In this document: piece after piece, positions 15,610-24,087 of the stretch
Position numbering within the stretch: position 1 is the stretch's first letter
Layout of the letters: every line of letters starts with the position of its first letter
From: Desulfobacterium sp.
GTDB lineage: Bacteria > Desulfobacterota > Desulfobacteria > Desulfobacterales > SURF-7
NCBI GenBank assembly: GCA_013824585.1
Contig: PNOB01000006.1
Span: 1 to 34,910 of the forward strand
Length of the DNA: 34,910 nt
Reading direction: 5' to 3'
Made by a program: the position numbers and the translations under genes
The notes under the pieces: model-generated
Told to the model about the DNA's origin: nothing
Database searches by the model: none
The model's input: the letters and a program-made list of their open reading frames with translations, nothing else

Positions 15610-16014
15610 ATGAAAGAGATTTTAGAATTGAATCTGCCCCAAAACGTCCTGTACACAAAAGATCATGAATGGATGGATACAACCGGCAACACCATGAGAA
15701 TCGGCATCAATGATTATGCCCAGGATCAACTGGGAGAGATTGTCTATGTTGAGCTTCCGCAGATAGGGGCTTGTTTGAACAAAGGAGATGTATTTGGAAC
15801 CGTTGAGTCGGTCAAGGCGGTTTCCGAAGTATTTATGCCTGTCAGCGGAGAGGTGATCCAGGTCAACACGGATCTGGAGAATGCTCCTGAACTGGTCAGC
15901 AGCAGTCCTTATGAAAAGGGATGGATGATTGAAATCAAGGCATCCAACCCTGACGAAGTCAAAACAATGATGGACAGGGAAGCATATCTGAAATTTCTGG
16001 AAGGAATCAAGTGA
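15610..16014 (+). CDS. gcvH: Glycine cleavage H-protein (lipoyl carrier)
   Basis: GcvH shuttles the aminomethyl group between P-, T- and L-proteins on its lipoyl arm. The 134-residue protein shows the family N-terminus (YTKDHEW), GINDYAQDQLGEIVYVELP, and the lipoylation site Lys69 in GTVESVKAVSEVFMPVSGEV. The C-terminal YEKGWMIEIK is also standard. ATG 15610 follows AAGGAG at eight bases. It overlaps the gcvPA start (TGATG). The enzymes that lipoylate it (LipB, LipA) are encoded downstream in the same cluster. Confidence 0.98.
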   Translation: MKEILELNLPQNVLYTKDHEWMDTTGNTMRIGINDYAQDQLGEIVYVELPQIGACLNKGDVFGTVESVKAVSEVFMPVSGEVIQVNTDLENAPELVSSSPYEKGWMIEIKASNPDEVKTMMDREAYLKFLEGIK

Positions 16015-17342
16015 TGCGGTATTTTTCCCATACACCGGAAGATATCCGGTCCATGCTTTCCGCCATCCATGCAGGCAGTATAGAAGATCTGTTTTCCTTG
16101 ATCCCTGCAAATTGCCGGATGAAGAAAAATCCGGATATCCCTCCTCCGATGAGTGAATGGAAGTTGATCCGGAAGATGGAGGAAATGGCCGGGGATATGC
16201 CTTCCTCAGCCTACCGGTCGTATCTGGGGGCCGGCCGGTATGAGCATCACATTCCGTCCATACTGCCCTATCTTCTTGGCCGGTCGGAATTCTCGACAGC
16301 GTATACTCCCTATCAGCCGGAGATCAGTCAGGGAACCTTGCAAGCAATTTATGAATACCAGACCCTGACTTCCCGTCTGCTCGGGATGGATGTGGCGAAT
16401 GCTTCCCTGTATGACGGCGCCTCGGCTTTATCAGAAGCACTTTTCATGGCTCTCCGCATCACAAAAGGAAAACAGATCGCCATGTCAAAACTGGTGCATC
16501 CATTTTTTCGGGAAGTAGTATCAACCTGTTTTGCCCCGACATCCTTTGAGATAATAGAGTTGCCTTTTCTGGATAACGGAACAACGGATATTTCAAAGCT
16601 CAAGGACATGGAAGACCTGGGCGCTGTTATTGTTCAATCGCCCAATTTTTTTGGATGCATTGAAGATCTTCGGAAGGTCTCTGAAACAATTGATCATCAG
16701 AAAACCTTGCTGATCGCCTGTTTTACGGAACCGATTGCTTTCGGCCTGATTCATCCTCCCGGGGATCAGGGCGCAGATATTGTCTGCGGGGAGGGGCAAA
16801 GCCTGGGAATACCGGTTTCTTTCGGGGGCCCGGGGCTTGGGATGCTAGCGTGCAAAGAGGCCTTTATCCGGAACATGCCCGGAAGGCTTGTCGGAAGAAC
16901 AACGGATCTGGACGGCAAACCCGCATTCGTTCTTACCCTTGCAACACGGGAACAGCATATCCGTAGAGAAAAGGCTACCTCCAATATCTGCACCAACAGC
17001 AGTCTCTGCGCTGTTACTGCCCTGATGTTCATGGCTTCAGTGGGTGGTTCCGGAATCAGAAAACTGGCACAGCTCAATCATGATAAATCCGAATATGTAA
17101 AAAACGGATTAAAAGCAAAAGGAGTCCGGATTCCTTTTTCCGCTCCGACATTCAATGAGTTTGTGGTTCAGTTTGAAAATGGATTTTCAAAAAAATATGA
17201 AAAACTTCTTCAGGAAAAGATCATTCCCGGATTACCGCTTTCCGAGTTTTACCCTGAACTGAAAGATCACTATCTTATTTGTGTAACGGAAACCAAAGGC
17301 AAAGCCGATCTGGATCATTTTATAGAAAAGGTGACATCATGA
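16014..17342 (+). CDS. gcvPA: Glycine dehydrogenase (decarboxylating) subunit 1
   Basis: GcvPA and GcvPB together form the split P-protein, which decarboxylates glycine and loads the aminomethyl group on GcvH. Landmarks are FSHTPEDIRSML at the N-terminus, FLGAG-like YLGAGRYEHHIPSI, TAYTPYQPEISQGTLQAIYEYQT, YDGASA, and GEGQSLGIPVSFGGPGLG. Of two adjacent in-frame starts, GTG 16011 and ATG 16014, I prefer the ATG, which overlaps the gcvH stop as TGATG with AAGGA upstream. The product has 442 residues. It overlaps gcvPB by four bases. Confidence 0.96.
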   Translation: MRYFSHTPEDIRSMLSAIHAGSIEDLFSLIPANCRMKKNPDIPPPMSEWKLIRKMEEMAGDMPSSAYRSYLGAGRYEHHIPSILPYLLGRSEFSTAYTPYQPEISQGTLQAIYEYQTLTSRLLGMDVANASLYDGASALSEALFMALRITKGKQIAMSKLVHPFFREVVSTCFAPTSFEIIELPFLDNGTTDISKLKDMEDLGAVIVQSPNFFGCIEDLRKVSETIDHQKTLLIACFTEPIAFGLIHPPGDQGADIVCGEGQSLGIPVSFGGPGLGMLACKEAFIRNMPGRLVGRTTDLDGKPAFVLTLATREQHIRREKATSNICTNSSLCAVTALMFMASVGGSGIRKLAQLNHDKSEYVKNGLKAKGVRIPFSAPTFNEFVVQFENGFSKKYEKLLQEKIIPGLPLSEFYPELKDHYLICVTETKGKADLDHFIEKVTS

Positions 17343-18796
17343 CAGAGACTTCCGCAACCAGAGGTTTGATCTTCAATGAACCGCTCCTCTGGGAGATCGG
17401 CAAAAAAGGGCGTATTGGTTTTTCCATGCCGGAGCATGACGTTCCGGACGCACCTCTTGATAAAGAATTCATCCGAAAAGATTCCGAGCTGCCAGACTTG
17501 AGCGAAGTGAATGTGATCCGGCATTTTACACGGTTATCTCAGTGGAATTTCGGGATTGATGCCGGGATGTATCCGCTGGGATCATGCACCATGAAATACA
17601 ATCCAAAAGTCAACGAACGCGTGGCTTTGCTTCCGGGATTTGCCGAGGCCCATCCTCTGCTTCCGACCTCTCTTTCCCAGGGGATCTTACGGTTGATGTT
17701 TGAGCTGGAGCGTTGCCTGGCTGCGATTACTAGTATGGATGCAGTTACACTGCAACCCTCAGCCGGTGCACAGGGAGAGTTGTGCGGCATGCTGATTTTT
17801 CGGGCCTATCATCGGAAAAAGGGAAAACCCCGTTCGAAAATTATTGTGCCAAATACTGCCCACGGAACCAATCCATCCAGCGCAACCCTTTGCGGTTATA
17901 AACCAGTTGGAATATCCATTAATGAAAAAGGGATTCTGACACCAGATGCTGTGGCAGCATTGATGGATGAAGATACAGCCGGTATCATGGTGACCAATCC
18001 CAACACCCTTGGCTTTTTTGAAGAAAACATTCAGAAAATCTCGGAGATTGTTCATTCAAAAGGCGGTCTTGTCTATGGTGACGGCGCAAATATGAATGCT
18101 GTTATGGGCATTGTCGATATGGCAGCTTGTGGCATGGATATTCTGCATCTGAACCTTCACAAGACATTTTCAACCCCTCATGGGGGAGGAGGACCAGGAG
18201 CAGGTCCGGTTTGCACAAAAAAATATCTGGAGCCGTTTCTGCCTGTACCCCGTATCATTGAAGAGAAAGGAGTTTTTTCCCTTTCCAATGATTTTCCGGA
18301 TTCTATCGGAAAACTTCATGCTTTTTATGGAAACGTAGGTATCATGATCCGGGCTTTGGCCTATATCCTTTGCATGGGAGGGGAAAATTTAAAAAAGGCC
18401 AGCCAGTTGGCGGTTCTCAATGCCAACTATATCAAGGAGAAGCTGAAAAAAGTACTTCATCTTCCGTATGATCGAACCTGCATGCATGAATGTGTTTTTT
18501 CAGATAAGAATCAGAATCCAACAAAGATAACGACCCTGGATATGGCAAAGAGGTTGATCGATTTCGGCTTCCATCCGCCTACGATCTATTTTCCTCTGAT
18601 TGTAAAAGGCGCCATGATGATCGAGCCTACCGAGACAGAATCCAAGGAGGAAATCGATCGATTTATTGCAGCCATGGAACAGATTGTTGAAGAAGCAACA
18701 AACCAGCCTGATCTTCTTCGAAACGCACCTATGAAATGCAAGGTACGGAGACTGGATGAGGCGCAGGCTGCAAGGAAGCCGTGCTTGGCTGGTTAG
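17339..18796 (+). CDS. gcvPB: Glycine dehydrogenase (decarboxylating) subunit 2
   Basis: This is the PLP-carrying half of the split P-protein. The cofactor lysine is Lys275 in NLHKTFSTPHGGGGPGAGP. MYPLGSCTMKYNP, VTLQPSAGAQGE, NTAHGTNPSSA and IMVTNPNTLG are the other family motifs. The start is ATG 17339, overlapping the gcvPA stop as ATGA. A longer open frame upstream of it has no ribosome-binding site and overlaps gcvPA. The 485-residue length fits. The cluster gcvT-gcvH-gcvPA-gcvPB is then interrupted by a 342-base gap with a palindromic element before lipB. Confidence 0.96.
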   Translation: MTETSATRGLIFNEPLLWEIGKKGRIGFSMPEHDVPDAPLDKEFIRKDSELPDLSEVNVIRHFTRLSQWNFGIDAGMYPLGSCTMKYNPKVNERVALLPGFAEAHPLLPTSLSQGILRLMFELERCLAAITSMDAVTLQPSAGAQGELCGMLIFRAYHRKKGKPRSKIIVPNTAHGTNPSSATLCGYKPVGISINEKGILTPDAVAALMDEDTAGIMVTNPNTLGFFEENIQKISEIVHSKGGLVYGDGANMNAVMGIVDMAACGMDILHLNLHKTFSTPHGGGGPGAGPVCTKKYLEPFLPVPRIIEEKGVFSLSNDFPDSIGKLHAFYGNVGIMIRALAYILCMGGENLKKASQLAVLNANYIKEKLKKVLHLPYDRTCMHECVFSDKNQNPTKITTLDMAKRLIDFGFHPPTIYFPLIVKGAMMIEPTETESKEEIDRFIAAMEQIVEEATNQPDLLRNAPMKCKVRRLDEAQAARKPCLAG

Positions 18797-18851
18797 ACGG
18801 TTTGCCCGTTTTGGCCGGTTGACCGGGGTAATTTTACCATATGTAGGGGCA

Positions 18852-19052
18852 TAAGCGCTAACTTAAATTGATTATTAGTCATTAACAATTGATTATTGTT
18901 TTATCATTTGTATGTGGGGGCCTATAGTCGCGATATTCATGCTTTGATCAAAATTTTATTTTGCGGCTGGAAGACCATTTTCACATGAAACCCGAAAATT
19001 ATAAAATAATCAATAATCAACAATTAATGGTTAATTGTTAAGGTAGCGCTTA
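18852..19052 (+). repeat. TAAGCGCT palindromic element, copy 4 (201 bp, full length)
   Basis: Same orientation as copy 1. The left end is TAAGCGCTAACTTAAATTGA and the right end TTAAGGTAGCGCTTA, with one mismatch in the terminal repeat. The core is partly decayed: CATTTGTATGTGGGGGCCTA on the left no longer matches the REP unit well, while GCGGCTGG and TTTCACATGAAA on the right do. It fills most of the gap between gcvPB and lipB. The flanks GTAGGGGCA (18844-18852) and TGTAGGGGCAGG (19060-19070) are alike, so it may have inserted within another dispersed repeat. Confidence 0.85.
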
Positions 19053-19059
19053 TGCACTT

Positions 19060-19089
19060 GTAGGGGCAGGCCCCTGTGCCTGCCCTTTG
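19060..19089. repeat. GTAGGGGCAGG hairpin repeat
   Basis: GGGCAGG (19064-19070) pairs perfectly with CCTGCCC (19079-19085) around CCCCTGTG. It looks like the short GC-rich dispersed hairpins common in environmental bacterial genomes. It lies about 50 bases upstream of lipB and has no T run, so it is not a standard terminator. Confidence 0.55.
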
Positions 19090-19138
19090 TATGACCAGAT
19101 ATGGTTCCAACATAAAAACAAACCGGAATTAGAAGCCA

Positions 19139-19831
19139 ATGACAGCAACCTTGAATCCCTGGTATTTTGTGACACTTCCGATTATGGATTATGAAAAGGT
19201 CAAGGATCTTCAGAATCAGGTGGTGTCTGGTAAGGTCGCCGGAACCCTTGGTGCAGAAGTAGTAATCTGGGTGGAGCATCATCCGGTAATCACGATTGGC
19301 CATCATGGCGGGAAAGAAAATCTGATGGTTTCTGAGGATTATCTTCAGGAGCAGAAGATTCCGGTGATTGCTGCGGAAAGAGGAGGAAATATTACCTACC
19401 ATGGCCCAGGTCAATTAATTGCTTATCCGGTAGTCAACCTTCAAAGGCAAGGACTCAGCGTAACAGAGTATGTCCGTCTTCTGGAGCAGGTCATGATCAT
19501 GACCTGCCATGAGTTTTCTGTACAGGCCAGCCGCAATCCGGTCAATCCAGGAATCTTTATTGGAAACAGAAAACTGGGTAGTGTAGGGATTGCGATTCGA
19601 CATGGCGTATCTTTCCATGGATTCGCGTTGAACATCGATATTGCTCTTGAACCATTTCAATGGATCCATCCGTGCGGGCTCCGGGATATAAAAATCACTT
19701 CCCTGCAAAAAGAAACCTCTTCTCCGCTGAACCTGAAAATGATTCAACGGTCTGCGCAACAGCATTTTTGTGCTCTGTTTGGAATTGAGCCTGTCCAGGT
19801 TGAATTATCGGAATTGGAAAAAATGCTGTAG
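19139..19831 (+). CDS. lipB: Octanoyl-[acyl-carrier-protein]:protein octanoyltransferase
   Basis: LipB moves octanoate from ACP to the target lysine of lipoyl domains, here most likely GcvH. The 230-residue protein shows ERGGNITYHGPGQLIAYPVV, NRKLGSVGIAIRHGVSFHGFALNI and the catalytic Cys179 in IHPCGLRDIKITSL. ATG 19139 has a weak AGAAG-type ribosome-binding site. It opens a short cluster lipB-kup-lipA just after the glycine cleavage genes, so lipoyl synthesis sits next to its main customer. Confidence 0.95.
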   Translation: MTATLNPWYFVTLPIMDYEKVKDLQNQVVSGKVAGTLGAEVVIWVEHHPVITIGHHGGKENLMVSEDYLQEQKIPVIAAERGGNITYHGPGQLIAYPVVNLQRQGLSVTEYVRLLEQVMIMTCHEFSVQASRNPVNPGIFIGNRKLGSVGIAIRHGVSFHGFALNIDIALEPFQWIHPCGLRDIKITSLQKETSSPLNLKMIQRSAQQHFCALFGIEPVQVELSELEKML

Positions 19832-19869
19832 CTTTCCTTGCTTTTTTTTGGTAGTTGGTGTTTGTCTTT

Positions 19870-21687
19870 ATGAAAACTAGTTCATCCAACATATACAGCA
19901 TCATCAAATCATTAGGCCTGGTGTTTGGCGATATCGGCACCAGTCCGATTTATACGCTGACAGTCATTTTTTTAATCACCCCCCATTCTCAGGAAAACAT
20001 TATCGGCGTTTTATCATTGATTATCTGGACGCTGATTCTGCTGGTCATGATTCAATATGCCTGGCTGGCCATGAGTTTGGGGCAGAATGGTGAAGGCGGA
20101 ACCATTGTTTTAAAGGAAATTCTCACACCGCTTCTGAAATCGGGAAGACAAATCACGTTCGTCACTTTTCTTTCATTTATTGGTATTTCTCTCCTGATCG
20201 GTGATGGGGTGATTACCCCGGCGATCAGTATATTGAGTGCTGTTGAGGGGATGCTGTTGATTCCCGGACTTGAGAAAATGTCTCAGAACTGGTTGATTCT
20301 GATTGCCGCCATTATTGCGGTTGTCTTGTTTTCGGTTCAAAAAAAGGGTTCCGACAAGGTATCGGCTTTATTTGGTCCGCTGATGGTGATCTGGTTCTTA
20401 TCGCTTACCCTGTCAGGTCTTGCGGCCATTGTATACACCCCTCTGGTATTCAAGGCTGTCAATCCTTATTATGGCATCCAATTTTTAATGAAACATGGCC
20501 TTGCAGGCTTCTTTGTATTGTCAGAGGTTACCTTATGCGCGACCGGCGGCGAAGCATTATATGCAGACATGGGTCACCTTGGCAGGGAACCCATTGTAAA
20601 AGCATGGTATTTTGTGTTTATCGCGCTTGTATTGAATTATCTGGGACAGGGCGCTTTTTTGATCCGCCATCCGGAGGCAAAAAATATCTTGTTTGCGATG
20701 GTTTTTTCTCAGGCTAAATTCTTATATGTTCCCTTTTTAATTCTAAGTATCCTTGCCACGGTGATTGCTTCACAAGCCTTGATCAGCGGATTATTTTCAA
20801 TTGTATACCAGGGAATCACCACTAGAATCATGCCCATGTTAAGAATAGAGTATACCTCGACAACGCTGCAATCCCAGATTTATATCGGATTTGTAAACTG
20901 GTTTTTGCTGATCGCGGTTTTATTCATCATGGTTGAATTCCGGGAATCAAGCCGTTTGGCAGCCGCCTATGGTCTGGCTGTTACAGGAACAATGACCATT
21001 ACCGGAATCATGATGACATGGATCTTCTGGCTGCGAAGGAAAAAACGGCTCACGTTCATATCTTCGATGATGCTGTTGGTCACCAGCATTTTTTTTCTTT
21101 CCAACAATTTTAAAATCCCTCACGGAGGCTACTGGTCCATCGTTATCGCATCCCTCCCGTTTGGAATTATTGTTCTGTATCGGGAAGGTCAAAAACAATT
21201 ATATCGCGCGCTCCGGCCTGTATCGCTGGATTTGTTCCTGGTTGGTTACCGGGATATTTATTCGAAATTGAATAAAATTCAAGGAAGCGCGCTGTTTTTT
21301 GCAAAAGATCCGAAAGTGATTCCCCCATACCTTGCCCATACAATGATCAGCAATAACATCATCTATGAAGACAATATTATTGTATCCATTGTCAAACTGG
21401 ATAAACCTTTCGGCATGGAAGGAGTTTTTAAACAAACAATCGATAAAGGACTTCGTGCTTTTGAAGTTCAGATGGGTTACATGGAGGTTGCTCCGGATGT
21501 TGGAAAAATATTGCGAAAATCCCAAATTAATGAAAAAGCGATTTTCTATGGTGTTGAAGATATTTATACAAACAATTTTTTCTGGCATATTTTTTCATTT
21601 ATCAAAAAATTAACACCAAATATTGTTCATTTCTATAAACTTCCACGCAATAAAATGCATGGCGTTGTAACTCATGTGATCATGTAA
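19870..21687 (+). CDS. kup: KUP-family potassium transporter
   Basis: Kup is a low-affinity K+/H+ symporter of the inner membrane. The N-terminal SLGLVFGDIGTSPIYTL and the segment GQNGEGGTIVLKEIL are family hallmarks, as is LIGDGVITPAISILSAVEG. About 12 hydrophobic helices fill the first ~450 residues, followed by a cytoplasmic C-terminal part of ~150. I take ATG 19870 (605 residues); an upstream in-frame TTG at 19855 is also possible, and neither has a clear Shine-Dalgarno sequence. The gene sits between lipB and lipA, and its stop overlaps the lipA start (TAATG), so lipA translation probably depends on kup. No functional link with lipoylation is known to me. Confidence 0.93.
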   Translation: MKTSSSNIYSIIKSLGLVFGDIGTSPIYTLTVIFLITPHSQENIIGVLSLIIWTLILLVMIQYAWLAMSLGQNGEGGTIVLKEILTPLLKSGRQITFVTFLSFIGISLLIGDGVITPAISILSAVEGMLLIPGLEKMSQNWLILIAAIIAVVLFSVQKKGSDKVSALFGPLMVIWFLSLTLSGLAAIVYTPLVFKAVNPYYGIQFLMKHGLAGFFVLSEVTLCATGGEALYADMGHLGREPIVKAWYFVFIALVLNYLGQGAFLIRHPEAKNILFAMVFSQAKFLYVPFLILSILATVIASQALISGLFSIVYQGITTRIMPMLRIEYTSTTLQSQIYIGFVNWFLLIAVLFIMVEFRESSRLAAAYGLAVTGTMTITGIMMTWIFWLRRKKRLTFISSMMLLVTSIFFLSNNFKIPHGGYWSIVIASLPFGIIVLYREGQKQLYRALRPVSLDLFLVGYRDIYSKLNKIQGSALFFAKDPKVIPPYLAHTMISNNIIYEDNIIVSIVKLDKPFGMEGVFKQTIDKGLRAFEVQMGYMEVAPDVGKILRKSQINEKAIFYGVEDIYTNNFFWHIFSFIKKLTPNIVHFYKLPRNKMHGVVTHVIM

Positions 21688-22604
21688 TGGTGAATGACAG
21701 CAGTCCACTCAGAAAACCCAAACCCCTCTGGCTTCGAAAGCGTCTTCCTGATCAGCCGGAATTTGAAGAGATCCGCACTCTCCTGAAACACTCCTGCCTG
21801 AATACAGTCTGTGAGTCAGCAAAATGCCCGAATATATGGGAATGCTTTTCAAAAAAAACAGCAACCTTTCTGATCATGGGCAACCGATGCACAAGAGATT
21901 GTCGTTTTTGTGCAATTGAACATGGGCCTGTTGAGCTGCCTGATCCAAAAGAACCGGCTCATGTAGCAGAAGCAGTACAGAAAATGGGTCTGGAACATGC
22001 AGTCATTACTTCTGTGACAAGGGATGATCTTGCGGATTTCGGCGTATCCTGTTTTGTGAAAACCATTCAGGAGATTCGGAAGCGTTCACAGGGGATTGCT
22101 GTGGAAGTGCTGATACCGGATTTCTGCGGTGATGAAAAAGCTATTGAATCCCTGGTCGCTGCTGAACCGGACGTGATCGGCCATAATATTGAAACGGTTC
22201 CGGGATTGTATCCAATTGTCAGGCCCCAGGCAAAGTACAGGGTTTCGCTTGCCTTGCTGCGACAAGTGAGTGCTTCCGGAAGAACCATTTTTGTAAAATC
22301 CGGCATGATGCTCGGTCTGGGAGAGACAAGAGATGAAATCCTTCGGACAATAGATGATCTGTTATGTTCCGGATGCCGGATTCTAACCCTCGGTCAATAT
22401 TTACAGCCCACCAGAAATCATATCCCGGTGAATCGGTTCATACCCCCTGAAGAGTTTCATTCATGGCAGGAAAAAGCCATGGCCATGGGGTTCCGGCAGG
22501 TTGTCAGCGGACCGTTTGTCCGCAGTTCCTACCATGCCGGAAACCTGTTTCGCACGATGAAGGCTTCTGAGAAGCCTGAAGTGCCTGTTCAAGGTCTTGG
22601 ATGA
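21687..22604 (+). CDS. lipA: Lipoyl synthase
   Basis: LipA is a radical SAM enzyme that inserts two sulfurs into the octanoyl chain on lipoyl domains. The auxiliary cluster ligands Cys42, Cys47 and Cys53 (CESAKCPNIWEC) and the radical SAM cluster Cys68, Cys72 and Cys75 (CTRDCRFC) are present, as is the C-terminal RSSYHAG whose Ser binds the auxiliary cluster. The 305-residue length is standard. The ATG at 21687 shares an A with the kup stop. In the 161-base gap before the next gene the lipA frame stays open after its stop (to TGA 22704), with TAKQIADIPEDVQMAFEKQT visible. I do not recognise it. Confidence 0.97.
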   Translation: MVNDSSPLRKPKPLWLRKRLPDQPEFEEIRTLLKHSCLNTVCESAKCPNIWECFSKKTATFLIMGNRCTRDCRFCAIEHGPVELPDPKEPAHVAEAVQKMGLEHAVITSVTRDDLADFGVSCFVKTIQEIRKRSQGIAVEVLIPDFCGDEKAIESLVAAEPDVIGHNIETVPGLYPIVRPQAKYRVSLALLRQVSASGRTIFVKSGMMLGLGETRDEILRTIDDLLCSGCRILTLGQYLQPTRNHIPVNRFIPPEEFHSWQEKAMAMGFRQVVSGPFVRSSYHAGNLFRTMKASEKPEVPVQGLG

Positions 22605-22765
22605 TATCCATCTATATTCTGGCTTGCACCGGTTATAACGGATACGGCAAAACAGATCGCAGACATTCCCGAAGATGTGCAGATGGCATTTGAGAAACAG
22701 ACTTGACGCATCAGGCAGAATAACTTAGAGATAGTTCCAGGTTTATAAAATGAAAGGATTATCCA

Positions 22766-24010
22766 ATGTTTGAGTATCTGTTATCCAAAGAACAGCTTGC
22801 AATACGGGATGAAGCAAGGGAATTCGTGAAATCCATTCCTCGGCAGATGATTATTGATATGGATCAGGACAAGATTAAATTCCCCAAAGAGTTTCTTCAG
22901 GAAGCCGGAAGATTGAATCTGATGGGATGCCGTTATCCAAAAGAGTGGGGCGGAAGAGGACTGGATTGGGTAGCTACCACTGCGGTTATGGAAGAGATCG
23001 GCACGCTCGGTTATATTTTTGCCTGTGTTTTCGGTGTGGGAGCGGAACTGGTATGTGATGCAATCATCCTGCACGGCACAGATGCGCTTAAGGAAAAATA
23101 TGTCAAACCGCTGCTGAAAGGTGAAATATTCGCAGCCGAATGCCTGACCGAACCTAGGGGCGGGTCTGATTTTTTCGGTGCAACCACAAAAGCGGAAGAC
23201 AAGGGGGATTATTTTCTGCTGAACGGACAGAAGCGGTTCATCGTGGGAGCAGAAGGAGCGGACTACTTTCTGGTATACGCAAAAACAGATCCAAAAGCAG
23301 CGCCTCATCAATCATTAACCTGCTTTATCGTTGACCGGGGGCCAGGAGTAGTTGTCGAATATTTATACGGCCTCATGGGATGCAGGGGAGGAGGAGCAGG
23401 AAGGCTGGTCTTTAAGGATGTCAGGGTTCCAAAAGAGAATGTTGTAGGATCTGTCAACAATGCTTTTGCGGTGTTTAACACCATGATGATACCGGAGCGG
23501 CTGGGTACGGCAGGGATGACCATCGGCGCTGCCAGACCGGCTCTGGAGATTGCAACCGGTTATTCAACCCGAAGAAAGGCATTTGGAAAAACCATCAACC
23601 AGTTTCAGGGAGTGAGTTTCCAGATTGCAGAAGCCGCCATGCTGCTGGATGCCTGCCGTTCCATGATCTATACTACCTGCCGGGCGGTAGAGTCCAATAT
23701 CCATCCGGCACAGATCCGGAGGATGGTTTCAGAATCGAAAAAGTTTGTCACCGAGTCCTGTCAGAAAGTGGCTCACAACGCCATGCAGGTCATGGGCGGA
23801 ATCGGGTACACCAATGTGTATCCCATTGAGCGGATCGAACGGGATCTTCGTCTTGCCTCCATCTGGACCGGTTCCAATGAAGTGATGTCCCTGATTATTG
23901 CCCACGAGTGGTATGGCGAGTATGCAAAAAGCAAGCAGGCGGCAAGAACCCGCGATTGCGAAGGGGATGCACTGGAAGCTTATGCAGTGGATGAAAAAAT
24001 ATATGAATAA
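22766..24010 (+). CDS. Acyl-CoA dehydrogenase family protein
   Basis: This FAD enzyme oxidises an acyl-CoA to the enoyl-CoA and passes electrons to ETF. The three-domain fold is clear: a helical N-terminal domain, a middle beta domain with ECLTEPRGGSDFFGATTKA, and a C-terminal helical domain with RKAFGKTINQFQGV and MQVMGGIGYTNVYPIERIERD. The usual catalytic Glu site near the end (YEG in short and medium-chain enzymes) reads WTG here (Thr368). The alternative site used in isovaleryl-CoA and long-chain enzymes has Glu244 in IPERLGTAG. This suggests a branched or longer substrate, but the specificity is not certain. At 414 residues it has a slightly extended tail. AAAGGA precedes ATG 22766. Confidence 0.9.
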   Translation: MFEYLLSKEQLAIRDEAREFVKSIPRQMIIDMDQDKIKFPKEFLQEAGRLNLMGCRYPKEWGGRGLDWVATTAVMEEIGTLGYIFACVFGVGAELVCDAIILHGTDALKEKYVKPLLKGEIFAAECLTEPRGGSDFFGATTKAEDKGDYFLLNGQKRFIVGAEGADYFLVYAKTDPKAAPHQSLTCFIVDRGPGVVVEYLYGLMGCRGGGAGRLVFKDVRVPKENVVGSVNNAFAVFNTMMIPERLGTAGMTIGAARPALEIATGYSTRRKAFGKTINQFQGVSFQIAEAAMLLDACRSMIYTTCRAVESNIHPAQIRRMVSESKKFVTESCQKVAHNAMQVMGGIGYTNVYPIERIERDLRLASIWTGSNEVMSLIIAHEWYGEYAKSKQAARTRDCEGDALEAYAVDEKIYE

Positions 24011-24087
24011 CCATCATTTCAGCAGCTAATCAAAAAAAGAGAGCATCACCACACTCCAGAACGGTAACGAAACAGGATGCCCATATC

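Noticed and set aside
19855-19869. TTG start for kup five codons upstream
   Set aside because: There is no better ribosome-binding site for it, and the family usually starts close to the ATG I chose. It cannot be fully excluded.
22605-22706. Continuation of the lipA frame as a C-terminal extension or selenoprotein
   Set aside because: LipA is complete at its TGA with normal length, and the extra 33 codons match nothing I know.
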